From Anaerotignum propionicum DSM 1682 (lineage in GTDB: Bacteria > Bacillota > Clostridia > Lachnospirales > Anaerotignaceae), in assembly GCF_001561955.1 (NCBI RefSeq), contig NZ_CP014223.1:3056418-3120417 (forward strand): a stretch of DNA of 64,000 nt, read 5' to 3'. The notes beneath the pieces are model-generated. The model saw only the letters and a list, made by a program, of their open reading frames with translations. It was not told the origin of the DNA and did no database searches. Of this stretch, positions 25,960 to 34,531 are shown one piece after another (positions within the stretch are counted from its first letter, which is position 1; the number at the start of each line of letters is the position of its first letter). The position numbers and the translations under genes are program-made.

Positions 25960-26772
25960 TTATTTTTTCTCGCCAATTGCCTTATCTTTTGCCAGAACTG
26001 CATCAAAGGCCTTTACCAATACAGATTCAAAGCCTCCTCCTTGCAATGCACTAACCCCCTCAATGGTAGTCCCGCCCGGAGAGCACACTTGATCAATCAA
26101 CGGCCATGGCGCTTCCCCACTTTCCAGTACCATTTTTGCACTGCCTAAAACCGTTTCGGCAGTAAGCTGTAACGCTTGCTTTTTGGGCATTCCCGCCTTA
26201 AGGGCAGCATGAGCCAAAGCATCCATGTATAAGTATGCAAAGGCAACCGATGCACCGCCAATAACACTGAAAATAGAAAATTGACTTTCTTCTATTTCCG
26301 CTACTGTGCCTATTGTCTCAAAAATTTCTTTTACCAGCTGCTTCTGCGGAGAGCTTACAAATGAGTTTACACAAAGTCCTGTGGTTGAGGCGCCGATTTT
26401 TGCATTAATATTTGGCATTACTCTAACAATCGGTGTCTCTTCAGGAAAAAAATCCGCCAGATATTCTAAGGTTTTTCCTGCGGCGATAGAAACAATCAGG
26501 GGCTTTTTTTCCTGAAAATCCGCTTTTAGCTCTGGCAAAAGAACCGATAATACATTTGGCTTCACTCCAAGTATTACTACGTCGCTGTTTGCAATCACCT
26601 CTTTTGAGGATTGACAGGCATTTGCACCACATTCCATAGCCAATGTTTGTGCTGAGGCGACGCTTTTGCTGCTAAGATATATATTTTTTCCCTCAAATAC
26701 CCCTTCACCTAAAGTCATGCCCTTCACAATTGCACCCACCATATTTCCTGCTCCAATAAAACCAAATTTCAT
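25960..26772 (-). CDS. proC: Pyrroline-5-carboxylate reductase
   Basis: A 270-residue enzyme making proline from pyrroline-5-carboxylate with NAD(P)H. The N-terminal Rossmann loop GFIGAGNMVGAIVKG (residues 3-17) and the C-terminal oligomerisation region with VCSPGGTTIEGVSAL (near 225-240), the ProC signature, are both present. Full length. The gene stands alone; no proA or proB neighbours are seen. Proline is also an osmolyte in Firmicutes, but a link to the OpuC operon is only speculation. Confidence 0.96.
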   Translation of the reverse strand: MKFGFIGAGNMVGAIVKGMTLGEGVFEGKNIYLSSKSVASAQTLAMECGANACQSSKEVIANSDVVILGVKPNVLSVLLPELKADFQEKKPLIVSIAAGKTLEYLADFFPEETPIVRVMPNINAKIGASTTGLCVNSFVSSPQKQLVKEIFETIGTVAEIEESQFSIFSVIGGASVAFAYLYMDALAHAALKAGMPKKQALQLTAETVLGSAKMVLESGEAPWPLIDQVCSPGGTTIEGVSALQGGGFESVLVKAFDAVLAKDKAIGEKK

Positions 26773-26930
26773 GTTTCATTCCTCCTATCTGCCTACGTAT
26801 GGTTTTTCACTCCTGAAATTGTATACAAACTTTTTTCTCATTTTACAGCCGTTCCCTTCAAAATGCAATCCTATCTCATCTTGCCCATTGGGCGGGTACG
26901 TATTATACTATTAGAAAAAGGAGGTGCGAG

Positions 26931-27290
26931 ATGAGTCTCGTTTTTTTACATTACCCAAAATGCAGTACCAGCAACAAAGCAAAAAAATGGTTGGATTGTG
27001 CTAATATAGAATATTTTCAGCGTCACATGGTTGAACAAAACCCCTCCGCAGAGGAGTTGGAATTTTGGTGGAAGTTAAGCGGCTTACCCTTAAAGAGATT
27101 TTTCAATACCAGCGGTCTTTTATACAAGGAACTGAATCTAAAGGATAAACTCCCTCAAATGAGCGAAGAGGAGCAGCTTGAACTTTTAGGCACAAACGGT
27201 ATGCTGGTAAAACGCCCTCTGGTAATTGGAGAAGATTTTGTGTTGGTAGGTTTTCAGGAAAAGGAATGGGAGAAATTAAAGAATAACTGA
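26931..27290 (+). CDS. ArsC/Spx family protein
   Basis: A 119-residue thioredoxin-fold protein of the ArsC/Spx/YffB family. The N-terminal motif is YPKCSTSNKAKKWL: the first cysteine is present, but the second position is serine, as in the CxxS form of ArsC-like proteins rather than the CxxC of Spx. The C-terminal KRPLVIGEDFVLVGF matches the family consensus, including the conserved RP. Its role could be glutaredoxin-like reductase or a stress regulator; real arsenate reduction is not supported by any ars neighbour. AAAGGAGGT precedes the ATG. Confidence 0.88.
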   Translation: MSLVFLHYPKCSTSNKAKKWLDCANIEYFQRHMVEQNPSAEELEFWWKLSGLPLKRFFNTSGLLYKELNLKDKLPQMSEEEQLELLGTNGMLVKRPLVIGEDFVLVGFQEKEWEKLKNN

Positions 27291-27336
27291 TAGCATAGAA
27301 GCATGTATCTTCCAATATTGAAATAATTGAAAAAAA

Positions 27337-27374
27337 GAGCTTATTTCCCGCTAGTTTGGAAATAAGCCCTTTTC
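27337..27374 (+). terminator. Terminator after the ArsC-like gene
   Basis: GCTTATTTCC (27339-27348) pairs with GGAAATAAGC (27358-27367), followed by CCTTTTC. Confidence 0.75.
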
Positions 27375-27471
27375 ATTCTTCAAATCCTCTGAACCTTAAT
27401 ATAATCGCCCTTATCCCGTATGAATTTCGAGAAACCCCTATTGCAAACAAAAAAATATCCTTAAAATGAAA

Positions 27472-27507
27472 AGCATCCGTTGTGCAAAATACAGCAAAAC
27501 GGATGCT
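27472..27507 (-). terminator. Terminator after the SDR gene
   Basis: Read leftwards, AGCATCCGTT and AACGGATGCT form a ten-base perfect stem ending in a short T run, immediately after the SDR stop. Confidence 0.8.
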
Positions 27508-27510
27508 CCA

Positions 27511-28218
27511 TTACTTATCTAAGCTCCAACCATAGTCATTATGATAAACCATTTGGCGGGACATGCCACCATCAATACAAATGTTTTCCCCTGTAATAAA
27601 CCCTGCTTTTTTACTGCATAAAAACAGAGCCATTTCAGCAATATCCGAGGGGTTTCCCACCCGCTTCACAGGGTGCTGCTCCGCATCCCCACCGTCATAG
27701 GTGGTATACGCTGTGTCAATCCAACCGGGAGAAATAGAATTCACCCTTACTCTGCCGCCAAGGCTGATGGCCAGAGCATGGGTCATGGATGAAAGCGCCC
27801 CTTTTGCCGCAGTATAGCTTTCTGTATTCGGCTGGCTCATGCGGTCTCTTGTGGAAGAGATATTTACAATTGCCGCCTCCGGGGTAAAATAGGAAAGAAA
27901 AAGCTTTGTCAGATAGTAAGGCGCAACCACGCCAATTCGCAAAGCATAATCAAAAGCCCCATATCCACAGGCATTGATGCCCCCCATGGAAATCATTGCA
28001 TTGTTAATTAAATAATCCACCTTTCCATGCTGGTCAATCACCTTTTTTACAAAGGCCTCCAGCGTTTCCCGATCTCCAATATCTCCTATAAAATAAGGAT
28101 TTTCCTCTCTGTCAATGATACAAACAGTAGCTCCCTCTCTAATAAATGCCTGAGCAATGGCTTTCCCTATGCCATGGACGCCGCCGGTAATCACTGCAAC
28201 TTTTCCTTCAAATTCCAT
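27511..28218 (-). CDS. Short-chain dehydrogenase/reductase
   Basis: A 235-residue NAD(P)-dependent oxidoreductase of the classical SDR type. It has the cofactor motif TGGVHGIG (residues 11-18), an acidic residue after strand 2 (IIDREEN) that points to NAD(H), the NNAMIS segment in place of NNAG near 90, the catalytic Ser in ISSTRDRM, and YTAAK near 151-155. The C-terminal GENICIDGG is typical. The substrate is unknown. It follows a flavodoxin-domain gene by four bases in the same direction and likely shares its message. Confidence 0.92.
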   Translation of the reverse strand: MEFEGKVAVITGGVHGIGKAIAQAFIREGATVCIIDREENPYFIGDIGDRETLEAFVKKVIDQHGKVDYLINNAMISMGGINACGYGAFDYALRIGVVAPYYLTKLFLSYFTPEAAIVNISSTRDRMSQPNTESYTAAKGALSSMTHALAISLGGRVRVNSISPGWIDTAYTTYDGGDAEQHPVKRVGNPSDIAEMALFLCSKKAGFITGENICIDGGMSRQMVYHNDYGWSLDK

Positions 28219-28222
28219 ACAT

Positions 28223-28753
28223 TCAATCCTTTATATATAATATTAATCCGTCTGCTTGAGTGGTATCCACAAAATTCGCAGGGGTAACCTGGGTTTGAAG
28301 CATCGCCTCTTCCTCAAGGCTGCGTTCTTTTTTATGTTTCAAAATTTGAAATAGAACTTTCATCATTCCTTTGTGAGCGAATTTCAAATGTTGATAATCC
28401 AATGCTCCATGAAAACAAAAGATTTTTGCGTGATCCATGAGCATTGGGGAAAGGCACTTATCTAAACCCTCTCTGATATATTTTGTGTTTCTTGCTATTT
28501 GAGGATCTGAAAAGCTGCAAGTAAAAATCACCAATTTTTTATTGCATAACGTCTCTTGGTTTTTTTTCAACCACTCATTGCCATTTAAAGACCCTGCATA
28601 AATGCCTCCGCCGTAAATAACGGTATCATAGGGGGATAAATCCTTTGCTTGTGCTGTACTAAGAAGATCAGCCTGTAATTTTTCCGCAATATATTCTGCA
28701 TATTTTTTTGTACTGCCGTATTCGGAACAAAATATCACTGCTGTTTTTGCCAT
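28223..28753 (-). CDS. Flavodoxin-domain protein
   Basis: A 176-residue protein with the Flavodoxin_5 (HemG-like) fold. The FMN phosphate loop is SEYGSTKKYAEYIA near residues 10-23, and YGGGIYAGSLNGNEWLKKNQ lies near 48-67. Members are FMN electron carriers or quinone-linked protoporphyrinogen oxidases; no haem genes are near, so an electron-transfer role is more likely. It is the first gene of a likely two-gene operon with the SDR enzyme, which could make it the redox partner, but this is inference. Confidence 0.85.
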   Translation of the reverse strand: MAKTAVIFCSEYGSTKKYAEYIAEKLQADLLSTAQAKDLSPYDTVIYGGGIYAGSLNGNEWLKKNQETLCNKKLVIFTCSFSDPQIARNTKYIREGLDKCLSPMLMDHAKIFCFHGALDYQHLKFAHKGMMKVLFQILKHKKERSLEEEAMLQTQVTPANFVDTTQADGLILYIKD

Positions 28754-28814
28754 TCATACCTTCCTCCTTACATTACATTGTTTGAAATCCATCCCTCAGA
28801 ACCCATTTCTATTT

Positions 28815-29396
28815 CTATAATGTTACCAAAAAATCCTTTAATGTTACCAAATCCTCCTGATAAACCTGGGTTAAAGCCCTATTATAAATGATTGCCGCAG
28901 GATGATATAAAGGAAATAAAATCCTACCATCTGTAAGGGTGTAGGGCTTGCCATGAACATCCCCGATATTCATACTGTTATCCCCAGAAACCGCCTTTAG
29001 AGGCACATTGCCCAATGTAACAATCATTTTTGGAGCAATCAACTGGATTTCATCCATCAAGTAAGGCAGAAAAAATGCAATTTCATCCTTGGAAGGTGGA
29101 CGGTTAACCTCTTTTCCCGTTTTCGGGCTACTTTTTGTGGGACGCAATTTCACCACGTTGGAAATATAAATTTCATCCCGCTTTAATCCAATTACTTCTA
29201 AGAAAGCAGATAGATTTTTTCCCGCTTTACCCACAAAGGGCTTGCCCTGTTTTTCCTCGTCCCCTCCCGGTGCTTCTCCAATCATCATCAAAATAGGCAT
29301 CTGAGCCCCTTCTCCAAAAACCAGCTTTTTTTCACCAAAGGCAGAACACTGAAAATTCTTTTGCAATTTTTCTTGAAAATCTTTTTGCTGATTCAT
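28815..29396 (-). CDS. Uracil-DNA glycosylase, family 4-like without Fe-S ligands
   Basis: A 193-residue protein of the family 4 uracil-DNA glycosylase fold. Motif A is GEAPGGDEEKQGKPFVGKAG near residues 40-59 and motif B is HPAAIIYN near 165-172, so the active-site frame is intact. The four cysteines that hold the [4Fe-4S] cluster in canonical members are gone: the protein has a single Cys (QCSAFG at 17), and the usual VKCRPP and ExxxCxPYL positions read VKLRPT and DEIAFFLPYL. It should excise uracil or a related base from DNA without a cluster. No operon partner is obvious. Confidence 0.85.
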   Translation of the reverse strand: MNQQKDFQEKLQKNFQCSAFGEKKLVFGEGAQMPILMMIGEAPGGDEEKQGKPFVGKAGKNLSAFLEVIGLKRDEIYISNVVKLRPTKSSPKTGKEVNRPPSKDEIAFFLPYLMDEIQLIAPKMIVTLGNVPLKAVSGDNSMNIGDVHGKPYTLTDGRILFPLYHPAAIIYNRALTQVYQEDLVTLKDFLVTL

Positions 29397-29419
29397 CTAC
29401 ATTTCCTCTCCAAACAGAG

Positions 29420-29622
29420 TTATCCACAATTTCATGACCTTATCCACAGCTTTTTTGTTGATAACTTTTTATGTATACCCCAATATATAGTGTTAAATTT
29501 CTCGATTCGACAATTTAACATGGAAAATTCGTTGTAAAATAAGGAACGATTATTATTCATCTAGTGTTGCATATTTTAAAAGTGGATAACTTCCACATTG
29601 TCCACAGAAATCATGTGGATAT
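29420..29622. other. DnaA-box cluster I (six boxes)
   Basis: Six DnaA-box-like 9-mers: perfect TTATCCACA at 29420-29428 and 29440-29448, and one-mismatch copies at 29456-29464 (reverse), 29581-29589 (reverse), 29598-29606 and 29614-29622 (reverse). They span the 214-base gap after the glycosylase gene and run over the rhomboid stop codon at 29611. Confidence 0.75.
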
Positions 29623-30678
29623 CTCCTTCTGTTTTCTATCCAGCTTTCGATAGATTAAGAATACCAGACTTCCACCAATAAAGCCACCAATATGGGCAAA
29701 ATTATCTATGCCCATATCCAAAAAACCAAAGCCTATGGAAGTAACTACCAATAACAGCATGGTGGCATAATTCATTCCCGTATATCTGGGACCGTATAAT
29801 TTTGTCAGCACAAACATAGCCCCCATTAGTCCATAAATTGCTCCCGATGCACCAATTGCCAACACATCATGAAATAAAATGCTAAAAAGGCCCCCACATA
29901 AACCGGAAACCAAATACAAAATGAGAAAGCGTTTACTGCCTAATAGATACTCGGCTTTAAAACCGAAATAATATAAAAAGATACTATTTGACAACAAATG
30001 CATGATGCCACTGTGTAAAAACATAGACGTTATGAAACGGTAATATTCCCCTTGCCAAATACCGCTTCTGCTGATCCCATAGGCTCGAATCATGCTTCCA
30101 CCCCTAGCGGATAAGGTGGTATCAATCAACAGCACTACGCAAAGCAGAAATATGAAAATACATGCCCATGGCAACCCACTTTTCATCTCTGGTTTTGGGG
30201 GCACCTCAGGTACCTTTCCCTCTGCCGCACGAAGCAACAGCTTTTCTATGCCAAAAAGACGGTCTGGTTCCCCTGCACCGGCAAAAACCTTTTTCTTTTC
30301 AATGGAATAACGCCAATTCACAGCATGAATCCGTTCATCAAAATAAACGGGAGCAGGGAATCCCCCTTCCTCCTCCGATAAATAGATACCAAGGCTGATA
30401 ATATGGGTACAGCGCATCTCTTCAAGGTCTTGAGACATTTCCTTTGTGTATGTAGTTAAAATTTCTGGAAATTCTTCCTGATTATCTTTTTCAAATACTC
30501 CAATAATATATAGAACAGGATTTTCTATGCGTAGAAAAATTCCCGGTACCTTTTCTCCGTTTGCAGTTCTCCCTTCAAAAAAGCTTTGGGACAATAATTG
30601 TTCATTAAATTTTTCTATAAATTTTATTAAGTTATCCACAATAATATCCACAACATTATCCACACAAAAATATATCAC
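29611..30678 (-). CDS. Rhomboid family intramembrane serine protease
   Basis: A membrane protease of up to 355 residues. The N-terminal third is a soluble domain (residues about 14-155), then six or more membrane helices. Catalytic features are present: HSGIMHLLSNS near 218-228, the serine in GASGAIYGLMG near 273-283 and the histidine in NFAHIGGFIGG near 325-335. The start is uncertain. The longest reading begins at a GTG at 30678, but the first 13 codons are built from DnaA-box repeats, and a GTG at 30639 (VDNLIKFIEKF) fits homologous N-termini better. No ATG and no clear ribosome binding site occur, other than GTGGAT in the boxes. Confidence 0.88.
   Translation of the reverse strand: MIYFCVDNVVDIIVDNLIKFIEKFNEQLLSQSFFEGRTANGEKVPGIFLRIENPVLYIIGVFEKDNQEEFPEILTTYTKEMSQDLEEMRCTHIISLGIYLSEEEGGFPAPVYFDERIHAVNWRYSIEKKKVFAGAGEPDRLFGIEKLLLRAAEGKVPEVPPKPEMKSGLPWACIFIFLLCVVLLIDTTLSARGGSMIRAYGISRSGIWQGEYYRFITSMFLHSGIMHLLSNSIFLYYFGFKAEYLLGSKRFLILYLVSGLCGGLFSILFHDVLAIGASGAIYGLMGAMFVLTKLYGPRYTGMNYATMLLLVVTSIGFGFLDMGIDNFAHIGGFIGGSLVFLIYRKLDRKQKEIST
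30632..30664. other. DnaA-box cluster II, three boxes at 12-base period
   Basis: Three boxes in one orientation: TTATCCACA at 30632-30640, ATATCCACA at 30644-30652 and TTATCCACA at 30656-30664, exactly 12 bases apart. They lie at the 5' end of the rhomboid reading frame. Confidence 0.75.
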
Positions 30679-30712
30679 ATTCCGTTGTAATTGTCAAACA
30701 ATTACATTTCTT

Positions 30713-30955
30713 TTACAAGAAAAAACTTAAGACAATTAACCCTAAAAAACCCGGTGCCCCCAATAATCCTACCGTAAAAAGCGTTGCTGGATTTACTCCC
30801 ACCGGAAGCCCGAAGCGATTACACAGCCACAGACAACAGCCGCCGACAGCCGCCGATAGTATAAACCGCAATACAATTCTTAATGGTTTTGCCACTGCCG
30901 TCAATATCAAAATAATCAGACAGCTGATAATCATAACCGATAATACCTCTGTCAT
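30713..30955 (-). CDS. bofA: BofA family protein (pro-sigma-K processing inhibitor-like)
   Basis: An 80-residue hydrophobic protein with two or three membrane segments and the family end GAPGFLGLIVLSFFL. In B. subtilis BofA inhibits the SpoIVFB protease in the forespore-surrounding membrane and so delays sigma-K activation. Length and the PVGVNPATLFTVGLLGAPG stretch fit. It follows a DUF2508 gene in the same direction, as yaaL-bofA do in Bacillus. This suggests a spore-forming ancestry, though sporulation itself cannot be shown here. Confidence 0.88.
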   Translation of the reverse strand: MTEVLSVMIISCLIILILTAVAKPLRIVLRFILSAAVGGCCLWLCNRFGLPVGVNPATLFTVGLLGAPGFLGLIVLSFFL

Positions 30956-30982
30956 GGTTCTTTTCTCCCCCTTCTGTACCTT

Positions 30983-31222
30983 TCAGCCTATTTTTAGAAA
31001 AGGCCCCGTCAACCCCATTTCCTTTGCTGTTTTTATAAAATAATCATACTTTTTTTGCAAAGCCGTAATTTCAAAAATATAACTGTCAACCAAAGCCTCA
31101 TCTGTAGCAGCCTCAAATCCCTGTCTTGCGCAAATCAATCTAGTCTGAATGTCTTGAATGGCAAGTAGTATTTCATCCCCTTCAGTAAGCACACTTCCCA
31201 CCTTTTGCTTGCCTATATTCAT
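30983..31222 (-). CDS. DUF2508 (YaaL-like) protein
   Basis: A 79-residue soluble helical protein of the YaaL/DUF2508 family. The central part EILLAIQDIQTRLICARQGF (residues 17-36) and DSYIFEITALQKKYDYFIK match its two-helix pattern. Its function is unknown. It lies just upstream of bofA with the same orientation, a conserved pair in Firmicutes usually found near the recR/dnaX region. AAGGAGGC precedes the ATG. Confidence 0.85.
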   Translation of the reverse strand: MNIGKQKVGSVLTEGDEILLAIQDIQTRLICARQGFEAATDEALVDSYIFEITALQKKYDYFIKTAKEMGLTGPFLKIG

Positions 31223-31604
31223 CCGCTTGCCTCCTTCCTATTACCCTAAATATAAGCAAAAAAAACCTGTTTTATTCCTTTTGCAAAGGGTTTTCCAAAA
31301 AAGAAAGGCATGTTTTATGGTTTTTTCTATTTTTAGCTGGATTTGAGCTTTTTTACAGTAATAAAAACTTTCTCTTACTTAACTTTAACATTAAAATAAC
31401 CTCCGGCCTTTGGACGGAGGTTAAAGTTTGAATCATATAAACCATTATTGAAAAAACATTATCTTGAAAAAATTTTTCATTATACAAGAACAAATACAAG
31501 TATTCAAAAGCACAAAATAGCTTCCTTCACTTTGCCTATCATATCTTTGTTTTGCCCTGCGCTTTTGCTTTCGCAAAACATGGCTAGCCCCCTAATAGCA
31601 TTCA
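31223..31604. other. Intergenic with one hairpin
   Basis: A 382-base non-coding stretch. An inverted repeat AACCTCCG / CGGAGGTT (31399-31423) forms a stem with a GCCTTTGGA loop; no T run follows rightwards. No gene is visible. Confidence 0.5.
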
Positions 31605-32033
31605 TTAAGCGCCGGTAAATTCCACGGCAACTGGGCTTTCATTCACAAAAATAATCAGACGGTATTGTTCGCCTTTTGTAGTATTACCACAGAAGGTCTT
31701 CCAGTTATAGCTTAACTCCGTGGAAGCTCCACTTTCCAGGGCAACCTCTTCATCACTCCAATTTGCCTGGGCAGTTCCCGCAAATTCCTGCCACTGGCCA
31801 TCCTTCATTTGTTCAAAGTGATATTCCTTGGCACCATAGCTTACTGCTTCCTTCGTATCATTGGTAAGGATAAACGTACCTGCGGAACTTTTTAGTGTAT
31901 CCTCTTTTAAGGAAAGAGTAATTCCCTCCTGTGTATTCACTTCTGTGTAAGCAGTACCTTCACTATTACTACTGCCACAGCCTGTGAAAAGAAACATCAA
32001 TACTGAAATCAAAAAAATCAAACACTTTTTCAT
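31605..32033 (-). CDS. Small lipoprotein with an Ig-like domain
   Basis: A 142-residue predicted lipoprotein. Residues 1-19 are a signal with lipobox FTGC, and residues 35-140 form one beta-sandwich resembling the bacterial Ig-like Big_14 domain: TFILTNDTKEAVSYG, then YHFEQMKDGQWQEF, then LESGASTELSYNW. It is probably anchored on the outer membrane face, where such domains mediate binding. No operon partner is apparent and its role is unknown. Confidence 0.82.
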   Translation of the reverse strand: MKKCLIFLISVLMFLFTGCGSSNSEGTAYTEVNTQEGITLSLKEDTLKSSAGTFILTNDTKEAVSYGAKEYHFEQMKDGQWQEFAGTAQANWSDEEVALESGASTELSYNWKTFCGNTTKGEQYRLIIFVNESPVAVEFTGA

Positions 32034-32125
32034 TTCTTTTCCTATCCTTCCTGTTTCTATTTTAATTGAAAAGAATTAATCTTATATTGCCCTAATTGAT
32101 TTCATTTAACAGTAAAAATAAACCA

Positions 32126-32836
32126 TTACTTTCTCAAATCTTCCAAAATCTGTGTTTTTCCTTCTGTTTTTTCATCCTTCATTTTAATTACCTTTGCAGG
32201 GGAGCCGGCAACCACCGCACCGGCAGGAACATCCTCTGTCACCACCGCGCCTGCCGCTACAACAGCATTGGCACCAACCTGAACGCCCTCCAAAACAACA
32301 GCATTGGCACCAATCAGCGCACCATCTCCAACCACAACAGGTGTTGCACTGGGTGGCTCTAAAACTCCTGCCAATACGGCACCGGCACCAACGTGGGCAT
32401 TCTTTCCTACCGTAGCCCTTGCACCTAAAATTGCGTTCATATCAATCATTGTACCATCGCCAATCTCCGCTCCGATATTAATGACAGCACCCATCATTAC
32501 AACTGCATTTTTGCCGATTTTTACACGGTCACGAATAAAACAACCGGGCTCAATACGAGCTTCCAAATTAGTAATATCCAGCATAGGAACTGCAGAATTT
32601 CTTCTGTCATATTCCACATGGGTTTCCTGAATATCCCCAGCCTTTTCTTCTAAAACATCTTTAATCAAGGCATAGTCACCAATCATAATCCAGAAGTTAC
32701 CTTCGCCGAAAATTTTTACATTTTCTTTTTCTACACCCTTCAGATCACCCTTTACGTAAACCTTCACAGGTGTAACCTTCTTGGCATCCTTAATATACTT
32801 TGCAATCTCATAAGGATTTGTCATATCATAATTCAT
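32126..32836 (-). CDS. dapH: Tetrahydrodipicolinate N-acetyltransferase
   Basis: A 236-residue enzyme of the acetylase branch of diaminopimelate/lysine synthesis: it acetylates tetrahydrodipicolinate with acetyl-CoA. The N-terminal DapH domain (residues 1-90) is followed by a left-handed beta helix of hexapeptide repeats ([20 protein letters not shown] onward) and the family motif [19 protein letters not shown] chose the ATG at 32836 behind GGAGGAG. It is divergent from an M20 deacetylase that likely removes the acetyl group later in the pathway. Confidence 0.95.
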   Translation of the reverse strand: MNYDMTNPYEIAKYIKDAKKVTPVKVYVKGDLKGVEKENVKIFGEGNFWIMIGDYALIKDVLEEKAGDIQETHVEYDRRNSAVPMLDITNLEARIEPGCFIRDRVKIGKNAVVMMGAVINIGAEIGDGTMIDMNAILGARATVGKNAHVGAGAVLAGVLEPPSATPVVVGDGALIGANAVVLEGVQVGANAVVAAGAVVTEDVPAGAVVAGSPAKVIKMKDEKTEGKTQILEDLRK

Positions 32837-33019
32837 TTTTGCTCCTCCATTCATAATTATATAGGTCAACCCTACCAAACTTACGGACATCCAAGCATGG
32901 AACCCATGATTTTTTGACCCTTGTATGGTATTATAAATGAAAAAAAAATATTTTCCAAGGCTCTTTCACAGTTTTTATGTTACAATAGAAAAAATTGTGT
33001 TTAAAAAGGAGGGCTTTAT

Positions 33020-34168
33020 TTGCGTGAGGATATTTTAAAGATGGAGGATGCGCTTAGGCAAATACGTCGGGATCTGCACCGAATTCCAGAGTTAGGGCTT
33101 TCGGAACACAAAACCGCCGCTTACATAGAGCATATGCTGAAAGAATTGGGCGTAGATGAGGTTACTCGCTGCTTAGAAACGGGAGTCATAGGCATAATCA
33201 AAGGGCAAGGTTTGGAAAAACCCATTGCCTATCGTGCGGATATGGATGCGCTGACTGTAGAAGAGTCTCCCCGTCCCTATGCCTCCTGCCATAAGGGTTT
33301 GATGCATGCCTGCGGGCATGACGGCCACATGGCCATTTTGTTGGGCTTCGCCAAATATCTCATGTCAAAAAAAGTGCGTCCTAAGGGAGATGTGATTCTG
33401 ATTTTCCAGCCTGCCGAAGAAGGCCCCGGTGGTGCAAAACTGATGGTTGAGGCGGGAATTATTGAAAAATACAACATTTCCAAGGTAATCGGCTGTCATA
33501 TTTTCCCCGATGTTCCCCAAGGCAAGATTGCCTGCAAAGCGGGCGGCATGATGGCACGAAACGGAGAAGTCACAGTGCGTATTCTTGGAAAAAGCTCCCA
33601 CGGTGCACAACCCCACTTGGGCGCCGATGCTCTTTTGGCTGCAGGAGCAGTCATTTGCGGCATACATACTATTTTATCCCGCAATATTTCTCCTTTAGAC
33701 AGTGGCATTCTCTCCTTTGGCACCATACAGGGAGGCGAAGCCTGCAATATTGTGGCAAAGGAAGTTCGTATAGAAGGAACCATGCGTGCCTTTTCTGATG
33801 AAGTTTATGAAAAAATGGTTTCTAGGGTGGAGGAAGCCGTAAGTTTTATTGCCAAAGGCTATGGTTGTGAAGGAACCGTTGAATTCCGACATATGTACCG
33901 TGTGGTAAATAACGATGCTGCTTTGGTTAGTGCATTAGAGGCGGCCTGTGGCGACAACTATATAACCACACAGCCCTATATGCTTGCCGAAGATTTTTCC
34001 TTTTTTCAGCAGGCAGTCCCTGGTTTATTCTTCTTTTTAGGCTCCGGAAACCCCGAAAAAGGTTTCGTTCACCCCCTCCATAGCGCAGAATTTGATTTTG
34101 ACGAAAAAATTTTATGCCACGGTGTAGAAGCATATATCTCATTATTAGAAAAGCTAGGGCTGTTTTAA
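33020..34168 (+). CDS. M20 amidohydrolase, likely N-acetyl-diaminopimelate deacetylase
   Basis: A 382-residue zinc-dependent peptidase family M20D enzyme. Metal-site features are MHACGHDGHMA near residues 95-105, PAEEGPGGAK near 131-140 (catalytic EE pair), and a C-terminal HSAEFDFDE. Such enzymes cleave N-acetyl or N-acyl amino acids. Divergent adjacency to dapH points to deacetylation of N-acetyl-L,L-diaminopimelate (DapL/YkuR role), matching the length of that group; substrate specificity is inferred. The start is a TTG at 33020 with AAGGAGG upstream. Confidence 0.87.
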   Translation: MREDILKMEDALRQIRRDLHRIPELGLSEHKTAAYIEHMLKELGVDEVTRCLETGVIGIIKGQGLEKPIAYRADMDALTVEESPRPYASCHKGLMHACGHDGHMAILLGFAKYLMSKKVRPKGDVILIFQPAEEGPGGAKLMVEAGIIEKYNISKVIGCHIFPDVPQGKIACKAGGMMARNGEVTVRILGKSSHGAQPHLGADALLAAGAVICGIHTILSRNISPLDSGILSFGTIQGGEACNIVAKEVRIEGTMRAFSDEVYEKMVSRVEEAVSFIAKGYGCEGTVEFRHMYRVVNNDAALVSALEAACGDNYITTQPYMLAEDFSFFQQAVPGLFFFLGSGNPEKGFVHPLHSAEFDFDEKILCHGVEAYISLLEKLGLF

Positions 34169-34216
34169 TAACCTATGCCATTCAAATTTGTCATTCTGAA
34201 AAAGTGGTAATGCTTG

Positions 34217-34267
34217 AAAAAAGGATATTCCATAATGAGCCGATGGCCTCACGGGATATCCTCTTTT
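34217..34267 (+). terminator. Terminator after the M20 gene
   Basis: AGGATAT (34222-34228) pairs with ATATCCT (34256-34262), followed by CTTTTTAT. The rest of 34169-34460 holds no gene. Confidence 0.7.
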
Positions 34268-34465
34268 TATGGGACGATTCTGAATTTCATCCGAATTTTA
34301 ACCAAAAGGTATTTCATATATAATATTATTAAGAATCTATAAAATTTTTTTCCCCTCTTTAAACACTATCTCCATTCAAATAACCTCGAAATGTCCAAAA
34401 ACAGTTCTATAATCACAACAAATCAAAACTGTCAAAATCTTTAAAATTTCTTAATGAAAATACAA

Positions 34466-34501
34466 TTGACACGAAATTAGTTTTATCATAAAATTAATTT
34501 C
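34466..34501 (+). promoter_or_regulatory. MarR-RND operon promoter with overlapping operator
   Basis: TTGACA (34466-34471), 17-base spacer, TAAAAT (34489-34494). An inverted repeat GAAATTA (34473-34479) / TAATTTC (34495-34501) brackets the spacer and -10, the expected place for a MarR dimer to block RNA polymerase. Confidence 0.78.
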
Positions 34502-34531
34502 ATGCAAAATAGGAAAGAGGAGGAAGGATGA

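Noticed and set aside
26931..27290. Arsenate reductase
   Set aside because: The fold matches ArsC/Spx, but there are no ars genes nearby and the active site is CxxS; a true arsenate reductase claim is not supported.
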